Source of the DNA: Caryophanales bacterium UBA7581
GTDB taxonomy: Bacteria; Bacillota_I; Bacilli_A; RFN20; CAG-826
Direction: 5' to 3'
Assembly (NCBI GenBank): GCA_002477825.1
Contig: DLKT01000003.1
Coordinates: 1 to 64,000 of the forward strand
Length of the DNA: 64,000 bases
The notes under the pieces were generated by a model. That model saw only the letters and a program-made list of their open reading frames with translations. It searched no databases and was not told the DNA's origin. Made by a program: the position numbers and the translations under genes. Shown in pieces: positions 8,226-16,333 of this stretch; position 1 is the first letter of the stretch, and each line of letters opens with the position of its first letter.

Positions 8226-9070
8226 AAAATAAAAAGAGTGTTAGAATCGCAAAAAAAGTTTTCGATGTAAGTTGGACTTACCTTCTTTTAATTATTATTT
8301 CGTTTATATTTTTCTTTCCCTGTTTATGGTTAATTTTAGCTTCACTTTCTAAAACAGGATCGATTTATTCTTTTAAAGGTTTCTTTCCAGATTCATATGG
8401 GCTAGATAGCTTTAAGACCCTATTTATGGACACTACGATGTATAACTATCGAAAATGGTTTTTAAATACTTTATTCATTGCAACAATGAGTTGCATTATT
8501 GGAACTATTTTAACCATTTTAACGGCTTACTGTATGTCTAGATTTCGTTTTAAATCTCGAAAAGCATTAATGAAAACAACTTTAGTGTTAGGAATGTTTC
8601 CTTCTTTTATGGGAACGATTGCGGTTTATTTATTAATGACACAATTTAATTTAGTCAATCAACATTGGGGACTCATTTTAATATATTCCGCTTTAGCGCC
8701 TATGGGCTATATGGTGCAAAAGGGCTTTTTTGATACGATTCCATATTCCATTGATGAAGCGGCAAGAATTGATGGAGCGAATAATTTTCAAGTATTTGTA
8801 AAGTTTATTCTTCCTTTATCTAAACCGATGTTAGTGTACACCGCATTGACCTCATTTACCTGGCCTTGGAGTGATTTCATTCTTCCTAAGATGTTATTAA
8901 AAAATATTGATAAATATACAGTTGCAGTAGGACTGATGTCCTTAGGTGAAACAGAATTTGCACGTTTCGCAGCGGGCGCAATCTTTATTGCAGTGCCAAT
9001 TATCATTTTATATTTCTGTTTAGTTAAGTACATGATTAATGGTATGTCAGCGGGAGCTGTAAAAGAATAG
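8222..9070 (+). CDS. Sugar ABC transporter permease, MalG type
   Basis: A 282-residue membrane protein with six predicted helices. The EAA loop DEAARIDGANNFQVFVKFILP lies at residues ~178-198. Length and order (after a MalF-type gene) are those of MalG/MsmG permeases. It forms the heterodimeric channel with the gene before it. RBS AGGAGG lies inside the end of malF, and the start overlaps its stop by four bases. Confidence 0.9.
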   Translation: MKNKKSVRIAKKVFDVSWTYLLLIIISFIFFFPCLWLILASLSKTGSIYSFKGFFPDSYGLDSFKTLFMDTTMYNYRKWFLNTLFIATMSCIIGTILTILTAYCMSRFRFKSRKALMKTTLVLGMFPSFMGTIAVYLLMTQFNLVNQHWGLILIYSALAPMGYMVQKGFFDTIPYSIDEAARIDGANNFQVFVKFILPLSKPMLVYTALTSFTWPWSDFILPKMLLKNIDKYTVAVGLMSLGETEFARFAAGAIFIAVPIIILYFCLVKYMINGMSAGAVKE

Positions 9071-9084
9071 GAGGACGCAAGAAT

Positions 9085-10953
9085 ATGGCAAATGTAAGTT
9101 TAAAACACATTTATAAAGTATATCCGAATGGAGCAAAAGCAGTGAATGATTTTACCATGGAAATTGAAGATAAATCCTTTATTGTTTTTGTTGGACCTTC
9201 TGGATGTGGAAAATCAACCACTTTACGTATGATTGCTGGTTTAGAAGAAATTTCAGCGGGAGAATTAAAAATTGGTGGCGAAGTGATGAATGATGCTGAA
9301 CCAAAAGATCGTGATATTGCTATGGTTTTCCAAAACTATGCCTTATATCCACACATGACGATTTATGAAAATATTGCATTTGGTTTACAAATGAGAAAAG
9401 TACCCAAAGATGAAATTGATCGTCGCGTAAAAGAAGCGGCTAAAACTTTAGGGATTTATGAATATTTAAAGAAAAAGCCAAAAGAAATGTCGGGTGGCCA
9501 AAGACAACGTGTGGCGTTAGGAAGAGCAATTGTTCGGGAACCAAAGGTAATGTTATTAGATGAGCCACTAAGTAATTTGGACGCAAAGTTAAGAACGCAA
9601 ATGCGGTCAGAAATCGTTAAATTACATAAAAAACTTAATACGACTTTCATTTATGTTACTCATGATCAAGTGGAAGCGATGACGATGGGCACGCATATTG
9701 TTGTCATGAAAGATGGTTATATTCAACAAATTGATAGCCCTAAGAATCTATATTTATACCCAGAAAATAAGTTTGTTGCTGGCTTTATTGGAACACCACA
9801 AATGAATTTCTTTGATGGCGTTTTAGCACATGATGAAAAAGGAACATATGTAACGATTCATAATACCGAATTAAAAATTTATTTACCACAGGAGCGGTTA
9901 CTTCGTCTCATGCCAAAGTATCGCAAAAATGAACATGAAATTTATTTAGGAATACGTTCAGAAAATATTGTTTTAGAAGAAAAAAAGAAAAACAATTCAT
10001 CCCATCAATTGCCTTTTAGAGTATCTCATGTAGAAGACTTAGGAACGGAAACCTTAGTGTATGGAAGTTTAGATTTAAATCAAGAGGATAATTTAGAAGA
10101 AGCTAATAAAATTATTATTAAAGCAAAAGCCTTTTTAGAATTTGAGCCAGGACAAATTGCTTATGCTGTTTTTGATCCACAAGCACTCCATCTATTTGAT
10201 AAAGAAACAGAGAATAACATGATTCCTAGAATGCCGGAATTGAATGAATATCCAGTGACTATTCATAATGGAGTGGCTCATTTCTTAGATCTTGAACTAC
10301 CTTTCAATAATTTAGAGAATCATTTAAACGGACAAGGAACAATACAAATCCCAGTTTCCGCGATTCGAATGAATGGACCATTTTCTGCCACTTTAAAAAA
10401 GTGTTCCAAAATAGGAAAAGATTATCTTCTCTTACTAGAGCGTAATGGAAATTTCTTATTTGCATTAAGCAAAGAAGAAATGCAAGAAGGAGAAGTATCC
10501 TTTGATATTGATGATAAACAAGTTGAAATTTTAATGGATGAGCAAAAAGTAGTTACTGCTTTACCAAAGTATAATGAATTTTTGGGTGGGTTTATGATGC
10601 AAAGAGTCCCTAAAAAGGTAGCGGATTATTATTTTACTTTTGAAAACGCACAATTTTTGGCAAATGAAGAGCAAAGGCAAAAAATGCTGAAGGCCTATAG
10701 TGGAAGAAAAGTTTTTCACACTCAGTTCAAATATCTTATTTGTCCTTATGATATTCGCATTTCTTCTTCAGGAATTCCTGCAAAAGTAATAGAAAAGATA
10801 AATTATCGATACGAAAGCTTTTTAAAATGTGAAGTGAATGGGCAAATTGTTTATGCTTCTGGTGATGCAAAAGTAGGTGAACAAGTCTTTTTAACCATTA
10901 ATACTTCTCATCTTTTGGCAATAGAAGAGGCAAGAAACATACAGATCATTTAG
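9085..10953 (+). CDS. Sugar ABC transporter ATPase (MsmX/UgpC type) with long C-terminal extension
   Basis: The first ~375 residues are a normal carbohydrate importer ATPase: Walker A GPSGCGKST (37-45), Q-loop, signature MSGGQ (135-139), Walker B VMLLDE (155-160), H-loop His193 and an OB/TOBE regulatory domain. It energises the MalF-MalG permease. The protein then continues to 622 residues, about 240 more than usual. The extension has at least two beta-rich pieces that look like further TOBE-like modules: ~405-475 (GTIQIPVSAIRMNG onward) and ~560-622 (AKVIEKINYRYESF onward). These may sense a ligand or regulator; that is inference. Last gene of the operon, followed by an intrinsic terminator. 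Confidence 0.9.
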   Translation: MANVSLKHIYKVYPNGAKAVNDFTMEIEDKSFIVFVGPSGCGKSTTLRMIAGLEEISAGELKIGGEVMNDAEPKDRDIAMVFQNYALYPHMTIYENIAFGLQMRKVPKDEIDRRVKEAAKTLGIYEYLKKKPKEMSGGQRQRVALGRAIVREPKVMLLDEPLSNLDAKLRTQMRSEIVKLHKKLNTTFIYVTHDQVEAMTMGTHIVVMKDGYIQQIDSPKNLYLYPENKFVAGFIGTPQMNFFDGVLAHDEKGTYVTIHNTELKIYLPQERLLRLMPKYRKNEHEIYLGIRSENIVLEEKKKNNSSHQLPFRVSHVEDLGTETLVYGSLDLNQEDNLEEANKIIIKAKAFLEFEPGQIAYAVFDPQALHLFDKETENNMIPRMPELNEYPVTIHNGVAHFLDLELPFNNLENHLNGQGTIQIPVSAIRMNGPFSATLKKCSKIGKDYLLLLERNGNFLFALSKEEMQEGEVSFDIDDKQVEILMDEQKVVTALPKYNEFLGGFMMQRVPKKVADYYFTFENAQFLANEEQRQKMLKAYSGRKVFHTQFKYLICPYDIRISSSGIPAKVIEKINYRYESFLKCEVNGQIVYASGDAKVGEQVFLTINTSHLLAIEEARNIQII

Positions 10954-10969
10954 TTTTTAACGATAAAAT

Positions 10970-11009
10970 AAAAAAACGGAAGTAATAGTGAATTAACTTT
11001 CGTTTTTTT
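10970..11009 (+). terminator. Intrinsic terminator of the GH13/ABC operon
   Basis: AAAAAAACGGAAGT pairs with ACTTTCGTTTTTTT (one G-U pair) around a 12-nt loop, ending in seven T. Confidence 0.85.
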
Positions 11010-11139
11010 ATATTGAAAGTACAAGAATATTATCCTGATTTTCTGGAGAGTGTATTTATTTTCTTTTTTTAAAATGCTAAAATCTAAAAAGTAATTTTGA
11101 ATCTAGATAGGGTTCAAAATGAAAGGGGAGTTGAAAAAG

Positions 11140-11829
11140 ATGAATAAAAAATGGAAAAAAGATATTTTAATTTCATTTATATTATTTTTTGTTTTTATTA
11201 TTTATACGGTTTTAGTAAAATTCATAGACATTCAAGCCATTGGACCCAATGATTCAAAAGTGGGCTTTTCCTCTTTAAATCAAATTGTGCATCAATGGTT
11301 TCCTGGTAATTTTACACTCTATGACATTACGGACTGGGGTAGCATAGTTCCTATTGGTGCGGCCTTTGTACTTGCTATTTTTGGATTAGCACAATGGATA
11401 CAAAGAAAGAAATTATTGAGAATAGATGGAAATATTTTAGCATTAGGTGTTAGTTATTTATTAACATTTATCATCTATCTTTTCTTTGAATTTGTCGTAA
11501 TTAATCGTCGCCCTGTATTAATTAATGGGATTTTAGAAGCTTCTTATCCATCATCGACAACCATGCTTTCTTTAGTGATTTTAACGACGTGCATAGATCA
11601 AGTTTACATCTATATTAAAAATAAATATTTAAAATATATTTTAATTAGTTTTAGTGGAGTCTATGCATTATTCTTAGTAGTAGGAAGAATCATTGCTGGT
11701 GTCCATTGGGCAAGCGATATTATTGGCGCGATGTTAGTAAGTTCGGCTTTAATATTTACTTATTTTGGATTAAAGTCCTTATTAATAGAAAAATTAAAAA
11801 CTGAATCAAATGAAACGAGTGCTCGATAA
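11140..11829 (+). CDS. PAP2-family membrane phosphatase, variant active-site motif
   Basis: A 229-residue membrane protein with about six helices. PAP2 motifs are NRRP (end of motif 1), YPSSTTM in place of the usual PSGH motif 2, and GRIIAGVHWASD for motif 3, with its Arg, nucleophile His and Asp intact. The His of motif 2 is a Thr here, and the motif 1 Lys is not evident. The likely role is dephosphorylation of lipid phosphates such as undecaprenyl pyrophosphate or phosphatidic acid at the membrane, but the altered motif makes activity uncertain. An ATG at 11119 lies before the GGGGAG ribosome site; ATG 11140 lies 9 nt after it and is preferred. Confidence 0.8.
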   Translation: MNKKWKKDILISFILFFVFIIYTVLVKFIDIQAIGPNDSKVGFSSLNQIVHQWFPGNFTLYDITDWGSIVPIGAAFVLAIFGLAQWIQRKKLLRIDGNILALGVSYLLTFIIYLFFEFVVINRRPVLINGILEASYPSSTTMLSLVILTTCIDQVYIYIKNKYLKYILISFSGVYALFLVVGRIIAGVHWASDIIGAMLVSSALIFTYFGLKSLLIEKLKTESNETSAR

Positions 11830-11844
11830 TGAACACTCGTTTTT
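11815..11844 (+). terminator. Intrinsic terminator overlapping the PAP2 stop
   Basis: ACGAGTG (11815-11821) pairs with CACTCGT (11834-11840), followed by a T-run. The first arm lies in the last codons of the gene. Confidence 0.8.
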
Positions 11845-11856
11845 AGCATAAATATA

Positions 11857-11884
11857 TTGCGCTTTTAAAAAAATGTGCTATTCT
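11857..11884 (+). promoter_or_regulatory. Probable promoter with ~165-nt leader
   Basis: TTGCGC (11857-11862) and an extended -10 TGcTATTCT (-10 at 11879-11884) are 16 bp apart. The transcript would carry about 165 nt before the gene at 12055. That leader has a CTAAAATTTTTTAG hairpin and an early GGAGAGG with no start codon after it; I recognise no riboswitch. Confidence 0.5.
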
Positions 11885-12054
11885 TTAATTAGCTTTTCAA
11901 AATTGAATCTGAAAAAAGAAAAGAAATCTCTCTAAAATTTTTTAGAATTTTTCTTCACCTTTTTAAGAAACTACAAAAGGAGAGGCTGCTATAACAAGTC
12001 GTAAATCATCCTAAAATGAAGTAACAATCATTCAAACTAAGGAGGAAAAGGAAA

Positions 12055-12408
12055 ATGGGACAATGGATAGCGGTTTTAAAAGTAGATGGAAATGTTGAAT
12101 ATTTAGAATTATCAGAGCTCAATAGTTATCATGCCTTAGGAGAAGCTTTAGGCGGAAAACGAATTGATGCTTTTCGTCCATACCATCTCACTTATCAAGA
12201 ACAACAAGTTTTTATCGGTGTGGACTCCGATGCTTGTCTAAAAAGACTTTCGAAAAATGATAGCATTTCATCGCTTTATCATAGTACAATCTTTGGAGAC
12301 GTCGTTTTACTATTAGAAAATCCACAAAATTACAAACTATCTGGATTTTCTAGTAAAGAAGAAGCCCAACAATTTACGCAATTTGTTTTATCTGCTTGCG
12401 TAAATTAG
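12055..12408 (+). CDS. Small conserved-type protein, DUF3846-like
   Basis: 117 residues, no signal peptide or membrane helix. The order of conserved-looking segments (ALGGKRIDAFRPYHL, then a short beta stretch QQVFIGVDSDACLKRLSKN, then ISSLYHSTIFGDVVLLL) recalls DUF3846, a family of unknown function in Bacillota and their phages. I make this link by pattern only. A strong RBS (AAGGAGGAAAAGG) precedes ATG 12055. It stands alone, with its own promoter and a long leader, so it may be independently regulated. Confidence 0.6.
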   Translation: MGQWIAVLKVDGNVEYLELSELNSYHALGEALGGKRIDAFRPYHLTYQEQQVFIGVDSDACLKRLSKNDSISSLYHSTIFGDVVLLLENPQNYKLSGFSSKEEAQQFTQFVLSACVN

Positions 12409-12421
12409 TATTGCGTCTTCG

Positions 12422-12450
12422 TTGCGCTTCTAGCAAAATTTATTTATGAT
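12422..12450 (+). promoter_or_regulatory. Probable promoter of the Nudix-mutY pair
   Basis: TTGCGC (12422-12427) and TATGAT (12445-12450) are 17 bp apart, just before the Nudix gene. Confidence 0.5.
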
Positions 12451-12467
12451 AATATAAGGGTGTTATC

Positions 12468-13034
12468 ATGAATCTTCAAGATGTTATTTTAGAAATTCAA
12501 AATTATATTCCACAGAATCAAGATGAAGTAGCATGTCAAAAAGAGATGCTTTCTTTTCTTCATACGTTTAAAAGCCAAGCTTTTTCTAGAGAAAACGAAA
12601 AAGGACACTTTTCTGCCTCTTGTATTGTGGTGAATGAAGAAAAAACAAAAGTACTTTTTGTCTATCATTTAATCTACCAATCTTGGTCTTTTGTTGGTGG
12701 ACACACTGATGGAAATATGGATCTTTTTAAAATAGCAAAAAAAGAATTAAAAGAAGAAACGGGAGTAACCCCTTTAAAAGCGTACCCCCATTTTGTAGCG
12801 ATACAAAAATTATTTGTGCCAGAACATATTAAACAAGGTAAAACAATAAAAGCGCATTATCATTATGATGTGTGTTATTTATTCATGGCTAAAGAAAGTA
12901 CACCTCTAAAAATGAAAGAAGACGAAAATAAGGGCATATCATGGCTTCCTATAGCTAATCTTTCTTCTTATGTAAGTGAAGCGCATATGTTACCCATTTA
13001 TAGCAAAATATTAAGGAAAATGGATTTATTATGA
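12468..13034 (+). CDS. Nudix hydrolase
   Basis: 188 residues. The Nudix box runs from GGHTDGNM to KELKEETGV (~76-99): the metal-binding KELKEE core is intact (Lys in place of the usual Arg), but the earlier conserved Glu is a Met. It should cleave a nucleoside diphosphate linked to another group; the substrate is unknown. Its stop overlaps the start of mutY, and together they suggest a role in clearing or repairing oxidised nucleotides (MutT/MutY theme), which is an inference from context. Confidence 0.82.
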   Translation: MNLQDVILEIQNYIPQNQDEVACQKEMLSFLHTFKSQAFSRENEKGHFSASCIVVNEEKTKVLFVYHLIYQSWSFVGGHTDGNMDLFKIAKKELKEETGVTPLKAYPHFVAIQKLFVPEHIKQGKTIKAHYHYDVCYLFMAKESTPLKMKEDENKGISWLPIANLSSYVSEAHMLPIYSKILRKMDLL

Positions 13035-14068
13035 TGAACGCTGAAGAATTAATCTATGATTGGTTTATCAAAGAACAAAGAATACTTCCTTGGCGTAACA
13101 TTAAAGATCCTTATCGCATTTGGATATCAGAAATTATGCTTCAACAAACAAGGGTAGAAACCGTTAAAGATTACTATTTGCGGTTTATGGATAAATATCC
13201 CAATGTGGATGCTTTAGCTGCTGCTCCTTTAGATGAAGTTTTAAAGTTATGGGAAGGCTTAGGATATTATTCTCGGGCTAAAAATATGCATCAATGCGCA
13301 AAAGCAATACAGAATCTAGGTACTTTTCCTAAAACGTATGAAGAATGGCTGGCTCTACCAGGGATTGGTGTATACACCGCTAGTGCAATTGTTTCTAATG
13401 CCTTTGATATTAAAGTGGCGGCAGTTGATGGGAACGTTCTTCGCGTTTATAGCCGTTTCATGGGACTAGAAGATGATATTGCTTTAGAAAAAACGAAGAA
13501 AAAATATAAAGCTTTAATTGAAGAGCAATTATTAAAAGATAAAGCACCAGGTATTATGAACCAAGCATTCATGGAATTGGGCGCAACGATATGCTTACCC
13601 AAAAATCCAAAATGTGACAAATGCCCTTGGAATTCTCTTTGTATTGCACATCAAAAAGGCTTAGAAAAAGTTTTACCAATCAAAAAGAAAAAGGTAACGC
13701 AAAAAAGAAAAGAAAAAACAGCATTATTTTATATGTATCAAAATCAGTTAGCGTTACTAAAAAAAGAAGAAGGATTACTCAGTGACTTTTATGGACCTAT
13801 TCTGCTTGAAAAATGGTTAACTTTAGTCGATGTGGAAAATGAATGTATTGATAATAACATACATGCAGCTATTATTCCTTTAAAAGAAGTTCAGCATGTG
13901 TTTACCCATCGGATATGGGATATGAGAGGTTATTTAATTATTTTAAAGGAGCCCTATCATCAAGAGGACATGGTTTTTTATTCATTAAGAGAAATAGAAG
14001 AAAATATAGCGATTCCGTCCGCTTATAAAAAGTTTATTTTAGAAATAAAAAAGATCTTAAACCTTTAA
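13031..14068 (+). CDS. mutY: A/G-specific adenine glycosylase
   Basis: The enzyme removes adenine paired with 8-oxoguanine, preventing G:C to T:A mutations. The 345 residues hold the catalytic Glu in ISEIMLQQT (~37), the helix-hairpin-helix LPGIGVYTA (~113-121) followed by VDGNVLRV with the catalytic Asp, and the iron-sulphur loop C-x6-C-x2-C-x5-C (~192-208). A C-terminal Nudix-like domain for recognising 8-oxoG occupies ~225-345. Length and motifs are standard. It overlaps the Nudix gene by four bases and ends in a bidirectional terminator. Confidence 0.95.
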   Translation: MMNAEELIYDWFIKEQRILPWRNIKDPYRIWISEIMLQQTRVETVKDYYLRFMDKYPNVDALAAAPLDEVLKLWEGLGYYSRAKNMHQCAKAIQNLGTFPKTYEEWLALPGIGVYTASAIVSNAFDIKVAAVDGNVLRVYSRFMGLEDDIALEKTKKKYKALIEEQLLKDKAPGIMNQAFMELGATICLPKNPKCDKCPWNSLCIAHQKGLEKVLPIKKKKVTQKRKEKTALFYMYQNQLALLKKEEGLLSDFYGPILLEKWLTLVDVENECIDNNIHAAIIPLKEVQHVFTHRIWDMRGYLIILKEPYHQEDMVFYSLREIEENIAIPSAYKKFILEIKKILNL

Positions 14069-14085
14069 AGCCTAAGATCTTTTTT
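14047..14085. terminator. Bidirectional terminator between mutY and yebC
   Basis: AAAAAAGATCTTA (14047-14059) pairs with TAAGATCTTTTTT (14073-14085). The mutY stop codon lies in the loop. Confidence 0.88.
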
Positions 14086-14087
14086 TC

Positions 14088-14804
14088 TTACTTCATATTG
14101 TGCCAAACGGCTTGAACGTCTTCAAGTTCATCAAGCATGTCTAACATGGATTGCATTTTGTCTTTTTCTTCGCCGCTTAATTCAACGTAATCGTTTGGAA
14201 GCATTTGAATTTCACAGGTTTCGAATTCGGTAACACCATTTTCGTTTAAAACGGATTTAGCGTTGTTTAATGCAGTTGGAGTAACGTGTACTTCAACATA
14301 ACCTTCATCATCTTTAGAAACATCGGTTACATCAACATCGGACATAATGAGCATTTCTTCAATTTCGGCATGGTCTTTGTCGGATTTAAAGACTAAGACA
14401 CCGGCTTGTTCAAAGTTGAAAGAAACACTACCAGGTGCGCCTAAATGGCCACCTCTTTTGTTAACGACAGTACGGACTTCAACATAGGCACGATTAGCGT
14501 TATCGGTAAGGGTGTCAACGATGAAAGCAACATTGCCTGGTCCATAACCTTCGTATCTTCCAGCAATATAGGATTCAGCGGAACCACCTTTAGCTTTTTC
14601 AATGGCTCTTTGAATAACGTCCTTTGGAATGTTTTGTCCTCTAAATTTTTCAATTGCAGCACGTAATGCTAAGTTAGCGTTTGGATCAGGTTCTCCTGAT
14701 CTTGCAGCCATATAAATTTCTTTTGATGCTCTCATGTATAGAGCGGTCTTTTTTGCATTGGTCGCGGCCATAGAGGCTGCACGAACTTCATGTGCTCTTC
14801 CCAT
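14088..14804 (-). CDS. YebC/PmpR-family protein
   Basis: 238 residues of the YebC/TACO1 family; the N-terminus MGRAHEVRAAS and the EIYMAARSGEPDPN segment place it in the YeeN-like branch. Family members have been described as DNA-binding regulators and more recently as helpers of ribosomes at difficult sequences; the role here is not settled. Three alpha/beta domains span the whole length, including GRYEGYGPGNVAFIVD near residue 88-103. The frame is open 11 codons upstream, but AAAGGAGAG is well spaced for the ATG at 14804. Confidence 0.92.
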   Translation of the reverse strand: MGRAHEVRAASMAATNAKKTALYMRASKEIYMAARSGEPDPNANLALRAAIEKFRGQNIPKDVIQRAIEKAKGGSAESYIAGRYEGYGPGNVAFIVDTLTDNANRAYVEVRTVVNKRGGHLGAPGSVSFNFEQAGVLVFKSDKDHAEIEEMLIMSDVDVTDVSKDDEGYVEVHVTPTALNNAKSVLNENGVTEFETCEIQMLPNDYVELSGEEKDKMQSMLDMLDELEDVQAVWHNMK

Positions 14805-14958
14805 AAAAATCTCTCCTTTAAAAATTTGTTCGTACAAAGTATAACATTTTCTTTTGTATTCGTGAATATTTTCCTATGGAAAACCTGCAAAAAATTCGAT
14901 AAAATTCGTAAGAAAACGCCAAAATATGTTATTATCTATGGTGCAAGAGGGTGAATTT

Positions 14959-16164
14959 ATGAAAGCAATTGAACGATTTTTAAAATATGTATCTTTTGAT
15001 ACACAATCAGATGAAGAATCTCTTACTTCTCCAAGTACAGAAAAACAAAAGAAATTAGGCGCTTATCTTCTTCAAGAATTAAAAGAGATGGGCGTTAATG
15101 ATGCCCATATGGATGAATATGGCTATGTATATGGTTTTATTCCTTCAAATTGTGGCTCTAAAAACACCATTGGATTAATTTCTCATATGGATACTTCTCC
15201 AGATGCAAGTGGAAAAGACATTCATCCACATTTTGTAACCTTTCATGGTGAAGATATTGAAATTGGAAATGGAAAGAAATTAACCAAAGAAGAACTAAAA
15301 GGAAAAGAAGGTCATGAACTCATTGTAACCGATGGTACGACACTTTTAGGTGCGGATGATAAAGCAGGAATTGCCATTATCATGGAAATGGTATATCAAC
15401 GTATGAACAGTCAAAAAGACTATCCTAACTTTGTCATTTGCTTTACTCCTGATGAAGAAGTTGGTCGAGGCACTGAACATTTTAATTATGATTGGTATAA
15501 AGAACACGCTAAAAACGCGATCACCTATACGATGGATGGCGGACGTGTTGAAGAAATTAATTATGAGACCTTTAATGCAGCAAGCGCTAAAATTACGATT
15601 CATGGAAAGAGCATTCATCCGGGATCTGCTAAAGATAAAATGATTAATTCACAAATCGTAGCAATGGAACTCTTTAGTCTTCTTCCTGAAAATGAAAGAC
15701 CTGAACATACGGAAAACTATGAAGGTTTCTATCACTTAACCAATATGAAAGGAGATGTAGAAACCACACAACTATCTTTTATTATTCGTGACCATAGCCG
15801 CGAAAAATTTGAAATACGTAAAGAAAAGATGAAGGAAGTAGTAGCTGCAATTAACGAAAAATATCATGATCAATTAGTAGAACTAGTTTTAAAAGATAGT
15901 TATTACAATATGCGTGAAATTATTGAGAAACATTTTGATATGATTGATTTAGTACGTGAATGCATGTTAGAAAATGGTATTGTAGCGCAAGAAATCCCCG
16001 TAAGAGGTGGCACGGATGGTGCAACATTATCTTTCCACGAAATTCCTTGTCCTAACTTAGGTACGGGAGGAGAAAACTTCCACGGACCATTAGAATATCT
16101 AGATGTAACGGATTTTTATAGAATGATAAAGGTTTTAGAAACTTTGTTTGCTAAAAAAATATAA
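14959..16164 (+). CDS. pepT: Peptidase T (tripeptidase)
   Basis: A cytosolic M20-family zinc aminotripeptidase of 401 residues that cuts N-terminal residues from tripeptides. Metal-site motifs are visible: SHMDTSPD (His and Asp, ~76-83), LGADDKAG (~136-143), TPDEEVGRG (~169-177), TMDGG (~193-197) and the C-terminal NFHGPLE. A dimerisation domain lies between. The frame is open 11 codons upstream, but AGAGGGTGA sits correctly for the ATG at 14959. Confidence 0.95.
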   Translation: MKAIERFLKYVSFDTQSDEESLTSPSTEKQKKLGAYLLQELKEMGVNDAHMDEYGYVYGFIPSNCGSKNTIGLISHMDTSPDASGKDIHPHFVTFHGEDIEIGNGKKLTKEELKGKEGHELIVTDGTTLLGADDKAGIAIIMEMVYQRMNSQKDYPNFVICFTPDEEVGRGTEHFNYDWYKEHAKNAITYTMDGGRVEEINYETFNAASAKITIHGKSIHPGSAKDKMINSQIVAMELFSLLPENERPEHTENYEGFYHLTNMKGDVETTQLSFIIRDHSREKFEIRKEKMKEVVAAINEKYHDQLVELVLKDSYYNMREIIEKHFDMIDLVRECMLENGIVAQEIPVRGGTDGATLSFHEIPCPNLGTGGENFHGPLEYLDVTDFYRMIKVLETLFAKKI

Positions 16165-16178
16165 AAATGATTTAAAGA

Positions 16179-16231
16179 AAACTATTATTTTTAATGTTGG
16201 CTATAGAATTCATACTTTTAAAAAATAGTTT
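16179..16231. repeat. Imperfect inverted repeat after pepT
   Basis: AAACTATTATTTTTAA (16179-16194) can pair with TTAAAAAATAGTTT (16218-16231), about 14 bp with one bulge. It has no T-run but could act as an mRNA end; its right arm overlaps the -35 of the following promoter. Confidence 0.5.
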
Positions 16232-16257
16232 GCACAAAAAGAAAAATCATGTATAAT
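16230..16257 (+). promoter_or_regulatory. Promoter upstream of the AAA ATPase gene
   Basis: TTGCAC (16230-16235) and TATAAT (16252-16257) are 16 bp apart; transcription would start near 16264. An intrinsic terminator follows almost at once. Confidence 0.7.
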
Positions 16258-16272
16258 AGTATCAGTGGCTAT

Positions 16273-16294
16273 AAACCCAACTTTAGGGTTTTTT
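16273..16294 (+). terminator. Intrinsic terminator only ~10 nt after a transcription start
   Basis: AAACCC (16273-16278) pairs with GGGTTT (16286-16291) and runs into T residues to 16294. Lying between the promoter and the gene at 16334, it may be an attenuator or the end of a tiny RNA. Confidence 0.65.
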
Positions 16295-16333
16295 AAAGAA
16301 GTACAATTGCGATAGAATAAGATTAGATTGTAG

